From: Lachnospiraceae bacterium
GTDB lineage: Bacteria > Bacillota > Clostridia > Lachnospirales > Lachnospiraceae
Assembly (NCBI GenBank): GCA_029012365.1
Contig: JAQXLY010000046.1
Span: 1-64,000, forward strand
Reading direction: 5' to 3'
Length of the DNA stretch: 64,000 nucleotides
How positions within the stretch are numbered: the first letter of the stretch is position 1; every line of letters starts with the position of its first letter. Positions 37,107 to 46,524 of this stretch are shown piece by piece. The notes beneath the pieces are model-generated. The model did not search any database. It worked only from the letters and a program-made list of their open reading frames with translations, and was not told where the DNA came from. Made by a program: the position numbers and the translations under genes.

Positions 37107-38005
37107 TGGATCAGGCAGAACAGCTTCGAAAACTTGTAAAAAAACAGGAACGGCCGCAGTCGGCAGCCCGTGTTATCACGGTAACAAGCGGAAAGGGCGG
37201 TGTCGGAAAGTCAAGTATTGCTGTAAATCTGGCAATCCAGATGCAGCGTTTAGGAAAACGTGTCATTATTCTGGATGCGGATTTCGGTCTGGCAAACGTG
37301 GAAGTAATGTTAGGCATAAGACCGCAGTTTAATCTGGCGGATTTAATGTTTCGCGGAAAAACTTTGTCTGAGATTATTACTACGGGTCCGGAGAATATCG
37401 GTTTTATTTCGGGCGGCTCCGGAATACAGGAACTGGCCCGGATGACAAAAGAACAGGTAATATATCTGACACAGAAAATGGTGGAGCTGGATTCGATTGC
37501 AGATGTGATTATTGTGGATACCGGTGCCGGAATTGCGGATAATGTTCTGGAATTTGTGACCGCATGCTCCGAGGTTCTGCTGGTAGCAACACCGGAGCCT
37601 ACCTCCATTACCGATGCATATGCGTTGTTAAAAGCATTGAACCGGCGCGCCGGATTTTCAAGGGAACGCACCAGTATTAAGATGATATCCAACCGTGTGA
37701 GAAGTGAGACGGAAGGAAAAAATTTATATGAAAAGATGAGTATCGTGGTAGATAAGTTCCTGAATATCCAACCGGAGTTTCTCGGAATGATTCCGCAGGA
37801 TGATTTGATTTCAAAAGCTGTCATGCTGCAAAAGCCGATTTCAATCGCTTATCCGGGGGCTCCGGCAGCAAAGGCTATGCAGAACATTGCGGCTAAGCTG
37901 TGTAACGGTGCCGAGCCGGAGATAAAGAAGGGAATCACAGGACTTTTCTCAGATATGATACGAACCAGATTTCGCAAAGTCCGTAATAAAAAAGAGGGAG
38001 ATTAA
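37106..38005 (+). CDS. flhG: Flagellar number regulator FlhG (YlxH), MinD-like
   Basis: A 299-residue MinD/ParA-like ATPase that controls flagellar number with FlhF. The deviant Walker A is TSGKGGVGKSSIAVNLA near residues 24-40, followed by VIILDADFGLANVEVMLG and IIVDTGAGI. An N-terminal DQAEQLRKLV motif is the FlhF-activating helix. C-terminal amphipathic end is basic (RTRFRKVRNKKEG), suiting membrane contact. Confidence 0.95.
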   Translation: MDQAEQLRKLVKKQERPQSAARVITVTSGKGGVGKSSIAVNLAIQMQRLGKRVIILDADFGLANVEVMLGIRPQFNLADLMFRGKTLSEIITTGPENIGFISGGSGIQELARMTKEQVIYLTQKMVELDSIADVIIVDTGAGIADNVLEFVTACSEVLLVATPEPTSITDAYALLKALNRRAGFSRERTSIKMISNRVRSETEGKNLYEKMSIVVDKFLNIQPEFLGMIPQDDLISKAVMLQKPISIAYPGAPAAKAMQNIAAKLCNGAEPEIKKGITGLFSDMIRTRFRKVRNKKEGD

Positions 38006-38011
38006 TTTAGA

Positions 38012-38752
38012 ATGAGTCACCTGCTTGAAACGGGAACAAGGCTTGAACTGCAGAAAATCAGACATATTGATAAGACGGAGGATATAAGCTTTATCAGCCG
38101 GTTTTTATATCAGAAATCCGCGGATGAAGCTGTAATTGAAATGCCTGTGAAAGAGGGTATACTGGTTCCGCTGGAACCGGGTGAGGCATTCCGGGTAAGC
38201 TTTTATACAAACAAGGGAGTATACCGGTGTCAATCTCAGGTTGTATCGCGATATTACGAAGACAAACTGCCGGTTGCCGTAATCAAATTCCGTTCCGGGT
38301 TTGAAAAATTGCAACGTCGGCAGTATTACCGGATGGAGTGTATACTTCAAATGGAGTTTCGGGAAATAACAGAGGCAGAGCTTGAGCAAATGTGTTCAGA
38401 GAAGAATGGAGGCATACGGATGTCGGCAAAAGAAGAGGGGGCTGCCACAGAGCTTTTTTTTGCCGGAGTGACGATAGATATCAGCGGAGGCGGACTACGA
38501 TTTAATTCGGAGCATGCGGCAGCAGAAGGCTCGGTAATTGCGCTTAGGATTGCTTCGCTGGCGCAGGATACAAAGAATCCACAGCTTTTGTTTGCAAGAA
38601 TACTGAAAGTGGCTCCGGTGCAAAATCATGCGGGAGTGTTTGAACACCGGGCCATGTTTACTGCAATGACAAATTCGGAGAGAGAGAGTATAATACAGTA
38701 TATTTTCAGGGAGGAGAGAAAACGCAGGAAAAGGGAAGCAGGTATCGAATGA
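38012..38752 (+). CDS. PilZ-domain c-di-GMP effector (YcgR/YpfA-like flagellar brake)
   Basis: A 246-residue protein with an N-terminal YcgR-like beta domain (about 1-95) and a C-terminal PilZ domain. The c-di-GMP contacts are recognisable: RRQYYR near residues 106-111 and DISGGGLRF near 154-162 (D/N-x-S-x-x-G). Such proteins slow the motor by touching MotA or FliG when c-di-GMP is high. Placed between flhG and cheB as in related Lachnospiraceae. Confidence 0.85.
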   Translation: MSHLLETGTRLELQKIRHIDKTEDISFISRFLYQKSADEAVIEMPVKEGILVPLEPGEAFRVSFYTNKGVYRCQSQVVSRYYEDKLPVAVIKFRSGFEKLQRRQYYRMECILQMEFREITEAELEQMCSEKNGGIRMSAKEEGAATELFFAGVTIDISGGGLRFNSEHAAAEGSVIALRIASLAQDTKNPQLLFARILKVAPVQNHAGVFEHRAMFTAMTNSERESIIQYIFREERKRRKREAGIE

Positions 38753-38764
38753 AGGAGAATTAGT

Positions 38765-39886
38765 ATGAAGAAGAAAAATATTTTGATTATTGATGACTCT
38801 GCACTTATGAGAAGAGTGTTGTCTGATATAATTAATTCAGATGAAAGATTTATCGTTTGCGATGTCGCAAGCAATGGTCTGGAAGCATATGACAAGATTA
38901 CATTAAATCCAAGGCAATACGACGTAATTCTTCTTGACATTAATATGCCGAAGATGAACGGTATTGAGTTTATGGAGGAGATTAACCGTTTGAAGCTGAA
39001 GCTTACGGTTATTGTTGTCAGTACAATTGCAGTGGAAGGTGCAGCGGAGACAATCCGTCTGTTGGAACTCGGAGCTTTTGACTTTGTTACGAAACCGAAC
39101 AGTTTCTCGGAAGCAAAAGGAAATACCTTTCAGGATAAAGTACTGGCATGTCTTGCCTGTGCTGCCGGTTTTTCGGACACGGATAAGCAAAGAACGCAAA
39201 AGAGCATTTTACCTCAGACATCGAAGGTGATGCGGAATGAAACAACGCCTGTAAATTCCGCAAAGGCTCCGGTTAAGAGGAAACCGCATAAAGCGGTGGG
39301 GAAGGGTGCCAGAAAGCTTGTTGCGCTTGCCTGTTCTACCGGCGGACCAAAGGCTCTGCAGCAGGTAGTACCGTATCTTCCGAAAACATTGGATGCACCT
39401 ATGATTATCGTTCAACATATGCCGGCCGGCTTTACGGAAACTCTGGCAATACGTCTGAATGAGTTAAGTGAAGTTAATGTAAAGGAAGCAGCCGATGGGG
39501 ATGTTTTGGAAAAGGGAACGGTGTACGTAGCAAAGGGAGGTTCTCAGCTCAGGGTTAAAAAGCTGGGCAGTGACCATGTACTTTCTGTTACGGACGAGCC
39601 TGCCAGAAATGCATTACGGCCTTGCGCAGACATTATGTATGAATCTTTGTTAGAATCTGACTACGATGACATTACCTGTGTTGTACTGACCGGTATGGGC
39701 GGGGATGGAACTGTAGGAATCAAGCAGCTTAATGACAAACGAAATATTTATGTAATCGGCCAGGAGGCTTCAACCTGTACTGTGTATGGTATGCCACGGG
39801 TATTACAGGAGGCCGGACTTGCGGATGTTATGTTACCGTTAAACGAAGTGGCCGGTGAGATTACAAAAAATGTAGGAGTGCGATAA
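38765..39886 (+). CDS. cheB: Chemotaxis protein-glutamate methylesterase CheB
   Basis: A 373-residue response regulator with methylesterase output. The receiver domain has the phosphoacceptor D58 in ILLDINMPKMNG. The C-terminal esterase shows the catalytic serine in ACSTGGPKALQ, histidine in IVQHMPAGFT and aspartate in TGMGGDG. It demethylates/deamidates chemoreceptors. The partner methyltransferase cheR is not in the window. Two bases before cheA. Confidence 0.96.
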   Translation: MKKKNILIIDDSALMRRVLSDIINSDERFIVCDVASNGLEAYDKITLNPRQYDVILLDINMPKMNGIEFMEEINRLKLKLTVIVVSTIAVEGAAETIRLLELGAFDFVTKPNSFSEAKGNTFQDKVLACLACAAGFSDTDKQRTQKSILPQTSKVMRNETTPVNSAKAPVKRKPHKAVGKGARKLVALACSTGGPKALQQVVPYLPKTLDAPMIIVQHMPAGFTETLAIRLNELSEVNVKEAADGDVLEKGTVYVAKGGSQLRVKKLGSDHVLSVTDEPARNALRPCADIMYESLLESDYDDITCVVLTGMGGDGTVGIKQLNDKRNIYVIGQEASTCTVYGMPRVLQEAGLADVMLPLNEVAGEITKNVGVR

Positions 39887-39888
39887 TT

Positions 39889-41988
39889 ATGGATGTAAGT
39901 CAGTATCTGGAAATATTTATTGATGAAACGAAAGAGCATTTGCAGAGCTTAAACGAGCAGATTCTTATTTTGGAACGTGAGCCGGAAAATGTAGAAACTA
40001 TTAATGAAATTTTCCGTGCGGCACATTCCCTGAAAGGAATGGCAGGTACCATGGGATATAAGCGTATGCAGCGTCTTACCCATGATATGGAAAATGTATT
40101 TTCGGAAATCCGAAACGGAAAGATGAAAGCATCTGCAAAATTAGTAGATGTTTTATTCAAAGGTCTTGATGCGTTAGAACAATATCTGGATGTTATTATC
40201 AATTCGGGTGATGAAGGTACGGAAGATAATGAGGACATTATTAAAGCATTAAATGATATATTAAATGAGGGGATTGGCGGTCAGACGGCATCTGCACCTG
40301 CACAGGCACAGACCCAGACCGCAGCACCGGCAGGTACGGCTGCTGCCGTAGCACCTGCACAGGCCGCAGCATCCGAGAGTGGTGTAAAACCGGTTAATCT
40401 TGCAGAACATGAAAAGAGTGCGATTGCAAAAGCTCTCTCGGAAAAATTGAACGCTTTTACTATAACGGTGTATGTTCAGGAAACCTGTATTTTAAAAGCT
40501 GCACGTGCATTTTTGGTATTTAAGGCACTGGAGGAGCTTGGAACGGTAATTCATTCCGAGCCTCAGGTACAGGATATCGAGGATGAGCATTTTGATTTTG
40601 ACTTTACCGTGGTTCTCTTAACGGAAGCAGATGCCGAGACAGCCAAAAAGAAGGTTGAGAATGTTTCGGAAATCAAAATGGCATGTGTGGAAGTAATTCA
40701 TCCGGAAAGTGTAGTGCAGCCGGAAGCTGTTTCTTCCGGTGCATCTGCGGGAAATGGTGCCGCAGCCCAGAAGGAGAACACGAATCAGGCCTCTGCAGCG
40801 GCAACACAGCAGAAGTCAAGCAAACCGGTAGTAAACCGTTCGGTTCGTGTGGATATTGATAAGCTTGATGATTTAATGAATCTTGTGAGTGAGCTGATTA
40901 TTGCGAAAAACGGTCTTGTGTCTATTAATACCGCAGAGGTTACGGGACTTCGTGAAAGCGGGTTCAATGAGCAGATTGAATATCTTGAAAGAATCACTAC
41001 CAATCTGCATCAGTCTGTTATGAAAACACGAATGGTGCCGATTGAAAATGTAGTCAGCCGTTTTCCGCGTATGATTCGTGATATCAGCAAGAAGCTGGAC
41101 AAGAAGATGGAATTATACATGTCAGGTGAGGAGACAGAGCTTGACCGTACCGTAATTGATGAGATTGGCGATCCGCTTATGCATATGTTACGGAATGCTG
41201 CTGACCACGGTCTGGAATCCAATGAAGAACGTATTAAGGCAGGAAAACCGGAAGTAGGTTCGATTTTCTTAAATGCTTATCAGGACGGTAACAACGTAGT
41301 AATCGAAGTAAGAGATGACGGCAGAGGCGTTGATGTTGAGAAAATTAAGAAGAAGGCTCTTGAGAAGGGTGTTATAACGCAGGAGCAGGCAACAGTCATG
41401 ACGGAAAAGGAAGCAATCGATTTGCTGTTCCGTCCGAGCTTTTCTACCGCGGAGAAGATTTCTGATTTGTCGGGAAGAGGAGTGGGACTTGATGTTGTAA
41501 AGTCAAAGATTGAAGCTCTGGGCGGAGATGTGGAGGCAAAGACGGTTCTTGGAGCCGGGACAACCTTTATCGTTCGTCTGCCGCTTACACTGGCAATTAT
41601 TCAGGCACTTATGGTTGAACTGGGACAGGAGAAGTATGCGATTCCTCTCGGAAGCATTCAGACAATCGAGGATGTTTTATTGTCCGACATTAAATATGTG
41701 CAAACGAAGGAAGTGATTCATCTGCGTGGCAATGTGATTCCGTTAATCAGGTTACGAAATGTACTTGATGTCCAGCCGGATGACTTTGCACCGGAAAGCC
41801 TGACGGTAGTTATTGTTGCAAAGGGAGACCGCCTTGCCGGACTTGTGGTGGATAATCTGATAGGCCAGCAGGAAATTGTAATTAAGTCAATCGGCAAGTA
41901 CATAAATAATAATAAGATGATAGGCGGTGCAACAATTCTCGGCGACGGTGAAGTTGCATTGATTCTTGATGCTAATGCAATAGTCTAG
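39889..41988 (+). CDS. cheA: Chemotaxis histidine kinase CheA
   Basis: A 699-residue kinase with the five standard domains. P1 contains H46 in FRAAHSLKGMAGTMGY; a Gln/Ala/Pro-rich linker follows; P2 (about 175-270) binds CheY/CheB; P3 dimerises; P4 binds ATP (DRTVIDEIGDPLMHMLRNAA, DDGRGVD, GVGLDVV); P5 is CheW-like. It phosphorylates CheY and CheB. Length is normal for Firmicutes. Followed by cheW. Confidence 0.97.
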   Translation: MDVSQYLEIFIDETKEHLQSLNEQILILEREPENVETINEIFRAAHSLKGMAGTMGYKRMQRLTHDMENVFSEIRNGKMKASAKLVDVLFKGLDALEQYLDVIINSGDEGTEDNEDIIKALNDILNEGIGGQTASAPAQAQTQTAAPAGTAAAVAPAQAAASESGVKPVNLAEHEKSAIAKALSEKLNAFTITVYVQETCILKAARAFLVFKALEELGTVIHSEPQVQDIEDEHFDFDFTVVLLTEADAETAKKKVENVSEIKMACVEVIHPESVVQPEAVSSGASAGNGAAAQKENTNQASAAATQQKSSKPVVNRSVRVDIDKLDDLMNLVSELIIAKNGLVSINTAEVTGLRESGFNEQIEYLERITTNLHQSVMKTRMVPIENVVSRFPRMIRDISKKLDKKMELYMSGEETELDRTVIDEIGDPLMHMLRNAADHGLESNEERIKAGKPEVGSIFLNAYQDGNNVVIEVRDDGRGVDVEKIKKKALEKGVITQEQATVMTEKEAIDLLFRPSFSTAEKISDLSGRGVGLDVVKSKIEALGGDVEAKTVLGAGTTFIVRLPLTLAIIQALMVELGQEKYAIPLGSIQTIEDVLLSDIKYVQTKEVIHLRGNVIPLIRLRNVLDVQPDDFAPESLTVVIVAKGDRLAGLVVDNLIGQQEIVIKSIGKYINNNKMIGGATILGDGEVALILDANAIV

Positions 41989-42002
41989 GAGGTGTCGGTG
42001 GT

Positions 42003-42461
42003 ATGGAAGAACTTTTGTCTAAGGAGTGTAAGCAATATATTGTGGTGAAGCTTGATAACGAACAGTACGGTATTGATATCCGGTATGTGGACAATATTGT
42101 TCGGATGCAGAGGATTACAAGAGTGCCGAAGGCTCAGAACTATTTTAAGGGTGTAATAAATCTGCGAGGAGAAATTATCCCGGTAATGAGTTTGCGGTTA
42201 AGGTTCGAGCTTGAGCCGGATGAGTATAACGCAAAGACACGTATTTTGATTTTAAAAGCAGATTCACAGTATTCGGTGGGTGTAATTGTAGATGAAGTAA
42301 AGGAGGTTGTTACACTTGAGGTTGACTCAATTGAGAAAGCAGCCTACGACCCTAGTGATGAGAAATCCAGATTCCTTTACGGAATCGGAAAATATAATGA
42401 CAGCCTGATATCGCTTTTGAGTATTCTGGAAGTTATCTCAGATAAGGAAATGGAAGCTTGA
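42003..42461 (+). CDS. cheW: Chemotaxis coupling protein CheW
   Basis: A 152-residue SH3-like scaffold linking receptors to CheA. Family motifs: QYIVVKLDNEQYGIDIRYV, ITRVPKAQNYFKGVINLRGE and VIVDEVKEVVTL. ATG 42003 follows AGGAGGTGTC. A terminator-like hairpin separates it from cheC. Confidence 0.96.
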   Translation: MEELLSKECKQYIVVKLDNEQYGIDIRYVDNIVRMQRITRVPKAQNYFKGVINLRGEIIPVMSLRLRFELEPDEYNAKTRILILKADSQYSVGVIVDEVKEVVTLEVDSIEKAAYDPSDEKSRFLYGIGKYNDSLISLLSILEVISDKEMEA

Positions 42462-42472
42462 TGAAGGGTTCG

Positions 42473-42499
42473 GGGAAGAAGCCATGCCGGCTTCTTCCC
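42473..42499 (+). terminator. Intra-operon hairpin between cheW and cheC
   Basis: GGGAAGAAGCC (42473-42483) pairs perfectly with GGCTTCTTCCC (42489-42499) over 11 bases, five-base loop, with TGGTGTGTTTG after it. There is no run of T, so it is more likely an attenuator or mRNA-processing site than a full terminator. Confidence 0.6.
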
Positions 42500-42525
42500 T
42501 GGTGTGTTTGAAATCGGAGGCGGGT

Positions 42526-43143
42526 ATGGCAAAGCTGGAATTGGATGCTATGGATGTAGTACAGTATGATGTGTTAAGGGAAATCGGAAATATAGGAGCC
42601 GGAAATGCAACAACGGCGTTAGCAACAATGCTTCAGGTAAAGGTTGATATGAAAGTACCGAAGGTTGCTTTGCTTGATTTTCAGGAGCTTCCTGAAATAC
42701 TGGGTGGTGCTGAAAATCTCATTGTAGGTATTTTATTGACCTTAAGCGGAAACATCGAAGGCATGATGATGTTTGTAATGGAACGGGATGCGGCCCATTC
42801 GATGGTAAATATGCTTATGGGACAGGATGTACCTTTAGATGCTGAGTTTTCTGAAATGGAGGCATCAGCGTTACAGGAAATCGGTAATATTATAACCGGT
42901 GCGTATTTGTCTTCGTTGTCCAATCTGACACAGATGTCGATTAATGCGAGTGTTCCGTATATTGCTGTTGATATGGCAGGGGCTATTTTAAGTGTACCGG
43001 CGATTGAATTCGGGAAAATCGGTGATAAAGCACTTTTAATACAGACTGAGTTTGGAGAGAAGGCAACACAGGTAAACGGATTTTTTATTTTAATACCTAC
43101 ACTGGACTCTTATAATGCAATACTGACTTCGTTAGGATTATAG
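42526..43143 (+). CDS. cheC: CheY-P phosphatase CheC
   Basis: A 205-residue phosphatase with two CheC active-site helices, EIGNIGAGNATTAL near residues 15-28 and EIGNIITGAYLSSL near 117-130, each with the E-x-x-N pair. It dephosphorylates CheY-P and binds CheD. I took ATG 42526 with GGAGG six bases ahead; the earlier ATG at 42484 is in the loop of the hairpin and adds an unconserved 14 residues. Confidence 0.93.
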   Translation: MAKLELDAMDVVQYDVLREIGNIGAGNATTALATMLQVKVDMKVPKVALLDFQELPEILGGAENLIVGILLTLSGNIEGMMMFVMERDAAHSMVNMLMGQDVPLDAEFSEMEASALQEIGNIITGAYLSSLSNLTQMSINASVPYIAVDMAGAILSVPAIEFGKIGDKALLIQTEFGEKATQVNGFFILIPTLDSYNAILTSLGL

Positions 43144-43160
43144 GAGGGAAACGGAGCAAC

Positions 43161-43646
43161 ATGGGAAATATGATTAAGGTAGGCATGGCAGATATGAATT
43201 ATTGTCATGCACCTGATGCGATAACGACACTTGGTCTCGGTTCTTGTGTTGGCGTTGTTTTGTTTGATGCAAATGCGAAAATTGCCGGATTAGTGCACAT
43301 TATGTTACCTGATAGTACAAAGATTAAAAATAACGAGAACCGTGCAAAGTTTGCGGATACCGGAATAGATGAGATGATTCGTCAACTGGTAAGTGTCGGA
43401 GTTTCCAGAAATAATCTGAAGGCAAAAATTGCCGGCGGAGCACAGATGTTTGCATTTAATGCCGAGAATGATTTGTTACGTGTCGGAGCACGAAATGTTG
43501 AAGCAGTGAAAGAAAAGCTTTCGGCTCTTCACATTCCGATTGTGGCAGAGGATACCGGAAACTCTTATGGTCGAACAATAGAGTTTTATCCCGAAACGGG
43601 AGAATTGTTAGTGAAAGCAGTCGGAAAGTCGATTTATAAGATATAG
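43161..43646 (+). CDS. cheD: Chemoreceptor glutamine deamidase CheD
   Basis: A 161-residue deamidase of chemoreceptors. The catalytic cysteine is C29 in LGLGSCVGVVLFD, and the histidine is in GLVHIMLP. It also stimulates CheC. Sits immediately after cheC, as the partner pair usually does. RBS AGGAGGGAAACGGAG before ATG 43161. Confidence 0.95.
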   Translation: MGNMIKVGMADMNYCHAPDAITTLGLGSCVGVVLFDANAKIAGLVHIMLPDSTKIKNNENRAKFADTGIDEMIRQLVSVGVSRNNLKAKIAGGAQMFAFNAENDLLRVGARNVEAVKEKLSALHIPIVAEDTGNSYGRTIEFYPETGELLVKAVGKSIYKI

Positions 43647-43654
43647 GAGGAATT

Positions 43655-43993
43655 ATGGAAGGAAGAAACATTCCGCCTTTTATTACACTGACAGCGGCAA
43701 TGATTGCATGTGTTATATGCATTTTTCGGAAAGCATCGTTATTCTCTACGTTGAAAATAGTTTTGATTGTGATGATTTTGTTCTATATAATCGGACGAAT
43801 CGTACAAAAAATTCTTGTAAAAATAGATCATGATGCAGAAGAAGCAGCTTTGCAAAGACAACGGGAGGAGCAGGAGAAGGCAGCACGCGAATTGGAAGAA
43901 AGTGAATTAAATGAACAGAATAAGAATGCCGATTCGGAAAAGAAAATCAATGGAGCGGAACAGAATGCAGAAAACGGTTCTTCTTTAAATTAG
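43655..43993 (+). CDS. Small membrane protein of the motility operon, unknown function
   Basis: A 112-residue protein with two membrane segments (about residues 9-24 and 32-50) and a charged Glu/Gln-rich helical tail (EEAALQRQREEQEKAARELE) that then becomes Asn/Glu-rich. I do not recognise a named family. It lies between cheD and sigD in the same operon with an AGGAGG ribosome site, so it is expressed with motility genes. Could be a stator or receptor accessory; this is a guess. Confidence 0.7.
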   Translation: MEGRNIPPFITLTAAMIACVICIFRKASLFSTLKIVLIVMILFYIIGRIVQKILVKIDHDAEEAALQRQREEQEKAARELEESELNEQNKNADSEKKINGAEQNAENGSSLN

Positions 43994-44051
43994 AAGGAAA
44001 GAAGTACCGGAACAAAAGCATCGGGCTTGAAGTAAAAGGACAGGAGAGTCT

Positions 44052-44816
44052 ATGAGTGCAGAGGAAAAGCTAAGATTGTGGGAAGAATACAGCAAGAGTA
44101 AGTCACCGGAATTACGTGAGCAGATTATAATTGAATATGCGGGTCTTGTAAAAATCGTAGCAGGAAAACTAAGCATTTATTTAGGCTATAATGTGGAATA
44201 CGATGATTTGGTAGGATACGGAACGTTTGGACTGATTGATGCGATTGATAAATTTGATTATGACAAGGGGGTTAAGTTTGAAACTTATGCTTCCCTGCGT
44301 ATTCGAGGTGCTATTCTGGATCAGGTACGCAGAATGGATTGGCTTCCGCGGACGTTAAGGCAGAAACAGAAGAGGCTGGATGCGGCATATCAAAAAATCG
44401 AGGCAGCAAACGGACAATTTGCAACAGACGAGGAATTAGCGGCAGAGCTTGATATCTCGGTAGAGGAGCTCGGTCAATGGCAGGCACAGACAAAGGCGGC
44501 CGGTGTGGTTTCTCTGGATGAGTATCTGGAGCAGGGCAGCGAAAACGGAATCGTTGGCGGAACGATGAGCGGAGATTATGCGCAGCCTGAAAAACAAATG
44601 GAGCAAAAGGCAATGAAGGAGCTGCTTGTTCAGTCGCTGGAGGCCTTAACGGAAAAAGAAAAAAAGGTAATTATTTTATATTATTATGAGGAACTGACTT
44701 TGAAGGAAATCAGTGAGGTATTGGAGGTTTCCGAATCCAGAGTTTCACAGCTTCATACAAAGGCAATTCAAAGGTTGCGATTAAAACTCGGAAATCAGAT
44801 GGCGATGTTTTTTTAA
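44052..44816 (+). CDS. sigD: Flagellar sigma factor SigD (FliA, sigma-28)
   Basis: A 254-residue alternative sigma factor for late flagellar genes. Region 2 is YDDLVGYGTFGLIDAIDKFD followed by KGVKFETYASLRIRGAILDQ; region 3 includes WLPRTLRQKQKRLDAAYQKI; region 4 is LTLKEISEVLEVSESRVSQL. Controlled by an anti-sigma factor FlgM that is not in this window. Position near the operon end matches Bacillus, where readthrough length affects SigD level. Confidence 0.96.
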   Translation: MSAEEKLRLWEEYSKSKSPELREQIIIEYAGLVKIVAGKLSIYLGYNVEYDDLVGYGTFGLIDAIDKFDYDKGVKFETYASLRIRGAILDQVRRMDWLPRTLRQKQKRLDAAYQKIEAANGQFATDEELAAELDISVEELGQWQAQTKAAGVVSLDEYLEQGSENGIVGGTMSGDYAQPEKQMEQKAMKELLVQSLEALTEKEKKVIILYYYEELTLKEISEVLEVSESRVSQLHTKAIQRLRLKLGNQMAMFF

Positions 44817-44830
44817 AAAAGGAGCAAAGA

Positions 44831-46432
44831 ATGGCGCAGGTGAATGGGTATTTTCAAATAAGCATCAGGGATAACGGAACATGGTTAGTATTGTATCCTC
44901 CAAAGGAGGGTGGAAAATCGGTGCGTTTTGAAATGGCAGATGCATTTTTATTGAAATGGCGCATCGGTTATGACAAAAAAGTGCTGTCGGATACTCTTGC
45001 GAAAGTAAAGGAAAAAGTAGAGCTTCATTTGACCTCGGAAAAAATACATCCTATGGACGAGTCCGCAACGGTTATTATCAGTCCGGATCATCTTTTTGCT
45101 GAGATAACCCTTTATCCTCCGGCAGAAGGCAGAAATCTTATGTCTCGGAGTGAGATTATCAGTGAACTGGTACGGTGTGGTGTTAAATATGGTTTAGATG
45201 AAGAACGTTTGACGGAACTGGAGAACGAAAGACTGTATTGCACGCCTATTAAGCTTGCTAAGGCTACACTTCCGATTGAAGGAAAAAATGCGGTTATTAC
45301 ATATCATTTCAATACAGATTTATCCAGAAAGCCTAAAATGCTGGAAGACGGCTCCGTAGATTTTCATACTCTGGATACCATTTGCCCGGTAAGAGCAGGA
45401 GATTTGCTGGCGGAGCTGGAGCCTGCAGTACAGGGAAGACCGGGAATTGATGTATGCGGCAAACCGATTCGTCCGGCAAAGGTAAATAATCTGATACTTC
45501 ATCATGCGAACCGGATTCACCTTTCGGAGGACGGTCTGAAAATGTATTCCGATGTCAGCGGTCATGTAAGCCTTGTGGACGGAAAGGTATTTGTTTCCGA
45601 TACATATGAGGTATCCGCAGATGTTGATTCGTCAACCGGTGATGTTGTCTGCGAAGGTAATGTGGAAGTGAAGGGTAATGTGCGTACCGGATTTAAGATA
45701 GATGCAAAGGGTGATGTTATTGTTCATGGCGTAGTGGAAGGAGCAGAGATTATTGCCGGAGGACAAATCGTCCTGATGAGGGGAATTCAGGGAATGTCCC
45801 GCGGCAAGCTTTTTGCACAGGGCAATGTAATTTCTAAATTTATTGAAAGTGCGGAAGTTGTTTCAAAGTATGGTTATGTTCAGTCCGAGGCAATTATGCA
45901 CAGTAAGGTTTCGGCAAAAACAGATGTAATAGTCGGAGGAAAGAAGGGCTTTATTTCCGGCGGTGTTACAAGATGCGGGCAGACGATTGAAGCAAAGACA
46001 GTAGGTTCTAATATGGGGACAAATACACTTTTAGAGGTTGGAGTTGACCCGACGGTAGCCGAGGAGTACAGAAGGCTGGAAAAGCAGATTCCGGAGCTGA
46101 CGGCGGAGAAGGAAAGTGCTGTTCAGAATATTGTTTTGCTTGCAAAGAAGTTAAAGCAAGGGGAGCAGCTTCCTGTGGACAGACTTCTTATGCTGAAACA
46201 GTCGCAAAAGCGTGTATCGGAGATTGAAACCCAGTTAGATGAAATTGACAAGCGTCTTGAAGAGTTACAGGATGATATGAATATGAAGGAGAACGGAATG
46301 ATACGGGTAGAGCAGACAGCTTATTCCGGGTGTAAGATTACAATCTCCGGTGCGGTATATTATGTAAAGACAGAGTTATCACATGCGAGGTTTATTAAGG
46401 AACGCGGTGATGTGAAGATTGATGCGTATTAA
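44831..46432 (+). CDS. FapA/DUF342-family protein
   Basis: A 533-residue protein of the DUF342 (FapA) family: an N-terminal variable domain and a central beta-helix-like repeat region of short hydrophobic turns (VYVSADVDSSTGDVVCEGNV, EVKGNVRTGFKIDAKGDVI), followed by a coiled-coil C-terminus (residues about 410-480). Members are often in flagellar or polymer-assembly operons; the biochemical role is unsettled. Starts 14 bases after sigD with AAAGGAGC. Confidence 0.85.
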   Translation: MAQVNGYFQISIRDNGTWLVLYPPKEGGKSVRFEMADAFLLKWRIGYDKKVLSDTLAKVKEKVELHLTSEKIHPMDESATVIISPDHLFAEITLYPPAEGRNLMSRSEIISELVRCGVKYGLDEERLTELENERLYCTPIKLAKATLPIEGKNAVITYHFNTDLSRKPKMLEDGSVDFHTLDTICPVRAGDLLAELEPAVQGRPGIDVCGKPIRPAKVNNLILHHANRIHLSEDGLKMYSDVSGHVSLVDGKVFVSDTYEVSADVDSSTGDVVCEGNVEVKGNVRTGFKIDAKGDVIVHGVVEGAEIIAGGQIVLMRGIQGMSRGKLFAQGNVISKFIESAEVVSKYGYVQSEAIMHSKVSAKTDVIVGGKKGFISGGVTRCGQTIEAKTVGSNMGTNTLLEVGVDPTVAEEYRRLEKQIPELTAEKESAVQNIVLLAKKLKQGEQLPVDRLLMLKQSQKRVSEIETQLDEIDKRLEELQDDMNMKENGMIRVEQTAYSGCKITISGAVYYVKTELSHARFIKERGDVKIDAY

Positions 46433-46440
46433 TGAAGAAG

Positions 46441-46468
46441 GGGGCTGTCGCACGAATTGCGCGGTCCC
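46441..46468 (+). terminator. Hairpin after the FapA-like gene
   Basis: GGGGCTG (46441-46447) pairs with CGGTCCC (46462-46468) and CGCA with TGCG (46449-46452, 46458-46461), with one bulged T. No T run follows, so it is probably a leaky terminator or mRNA 3'-end structure. The CTGTCGCA arm is shared with hairpins at 58715 and 63863. Confidence 0.5.
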
Positions 46469-46524
46469 ATTCTTGTGATTAAGGACGGCGCAGAATGTAT
46501 GCTTTTCTGAAAGGAGGAATCGTT

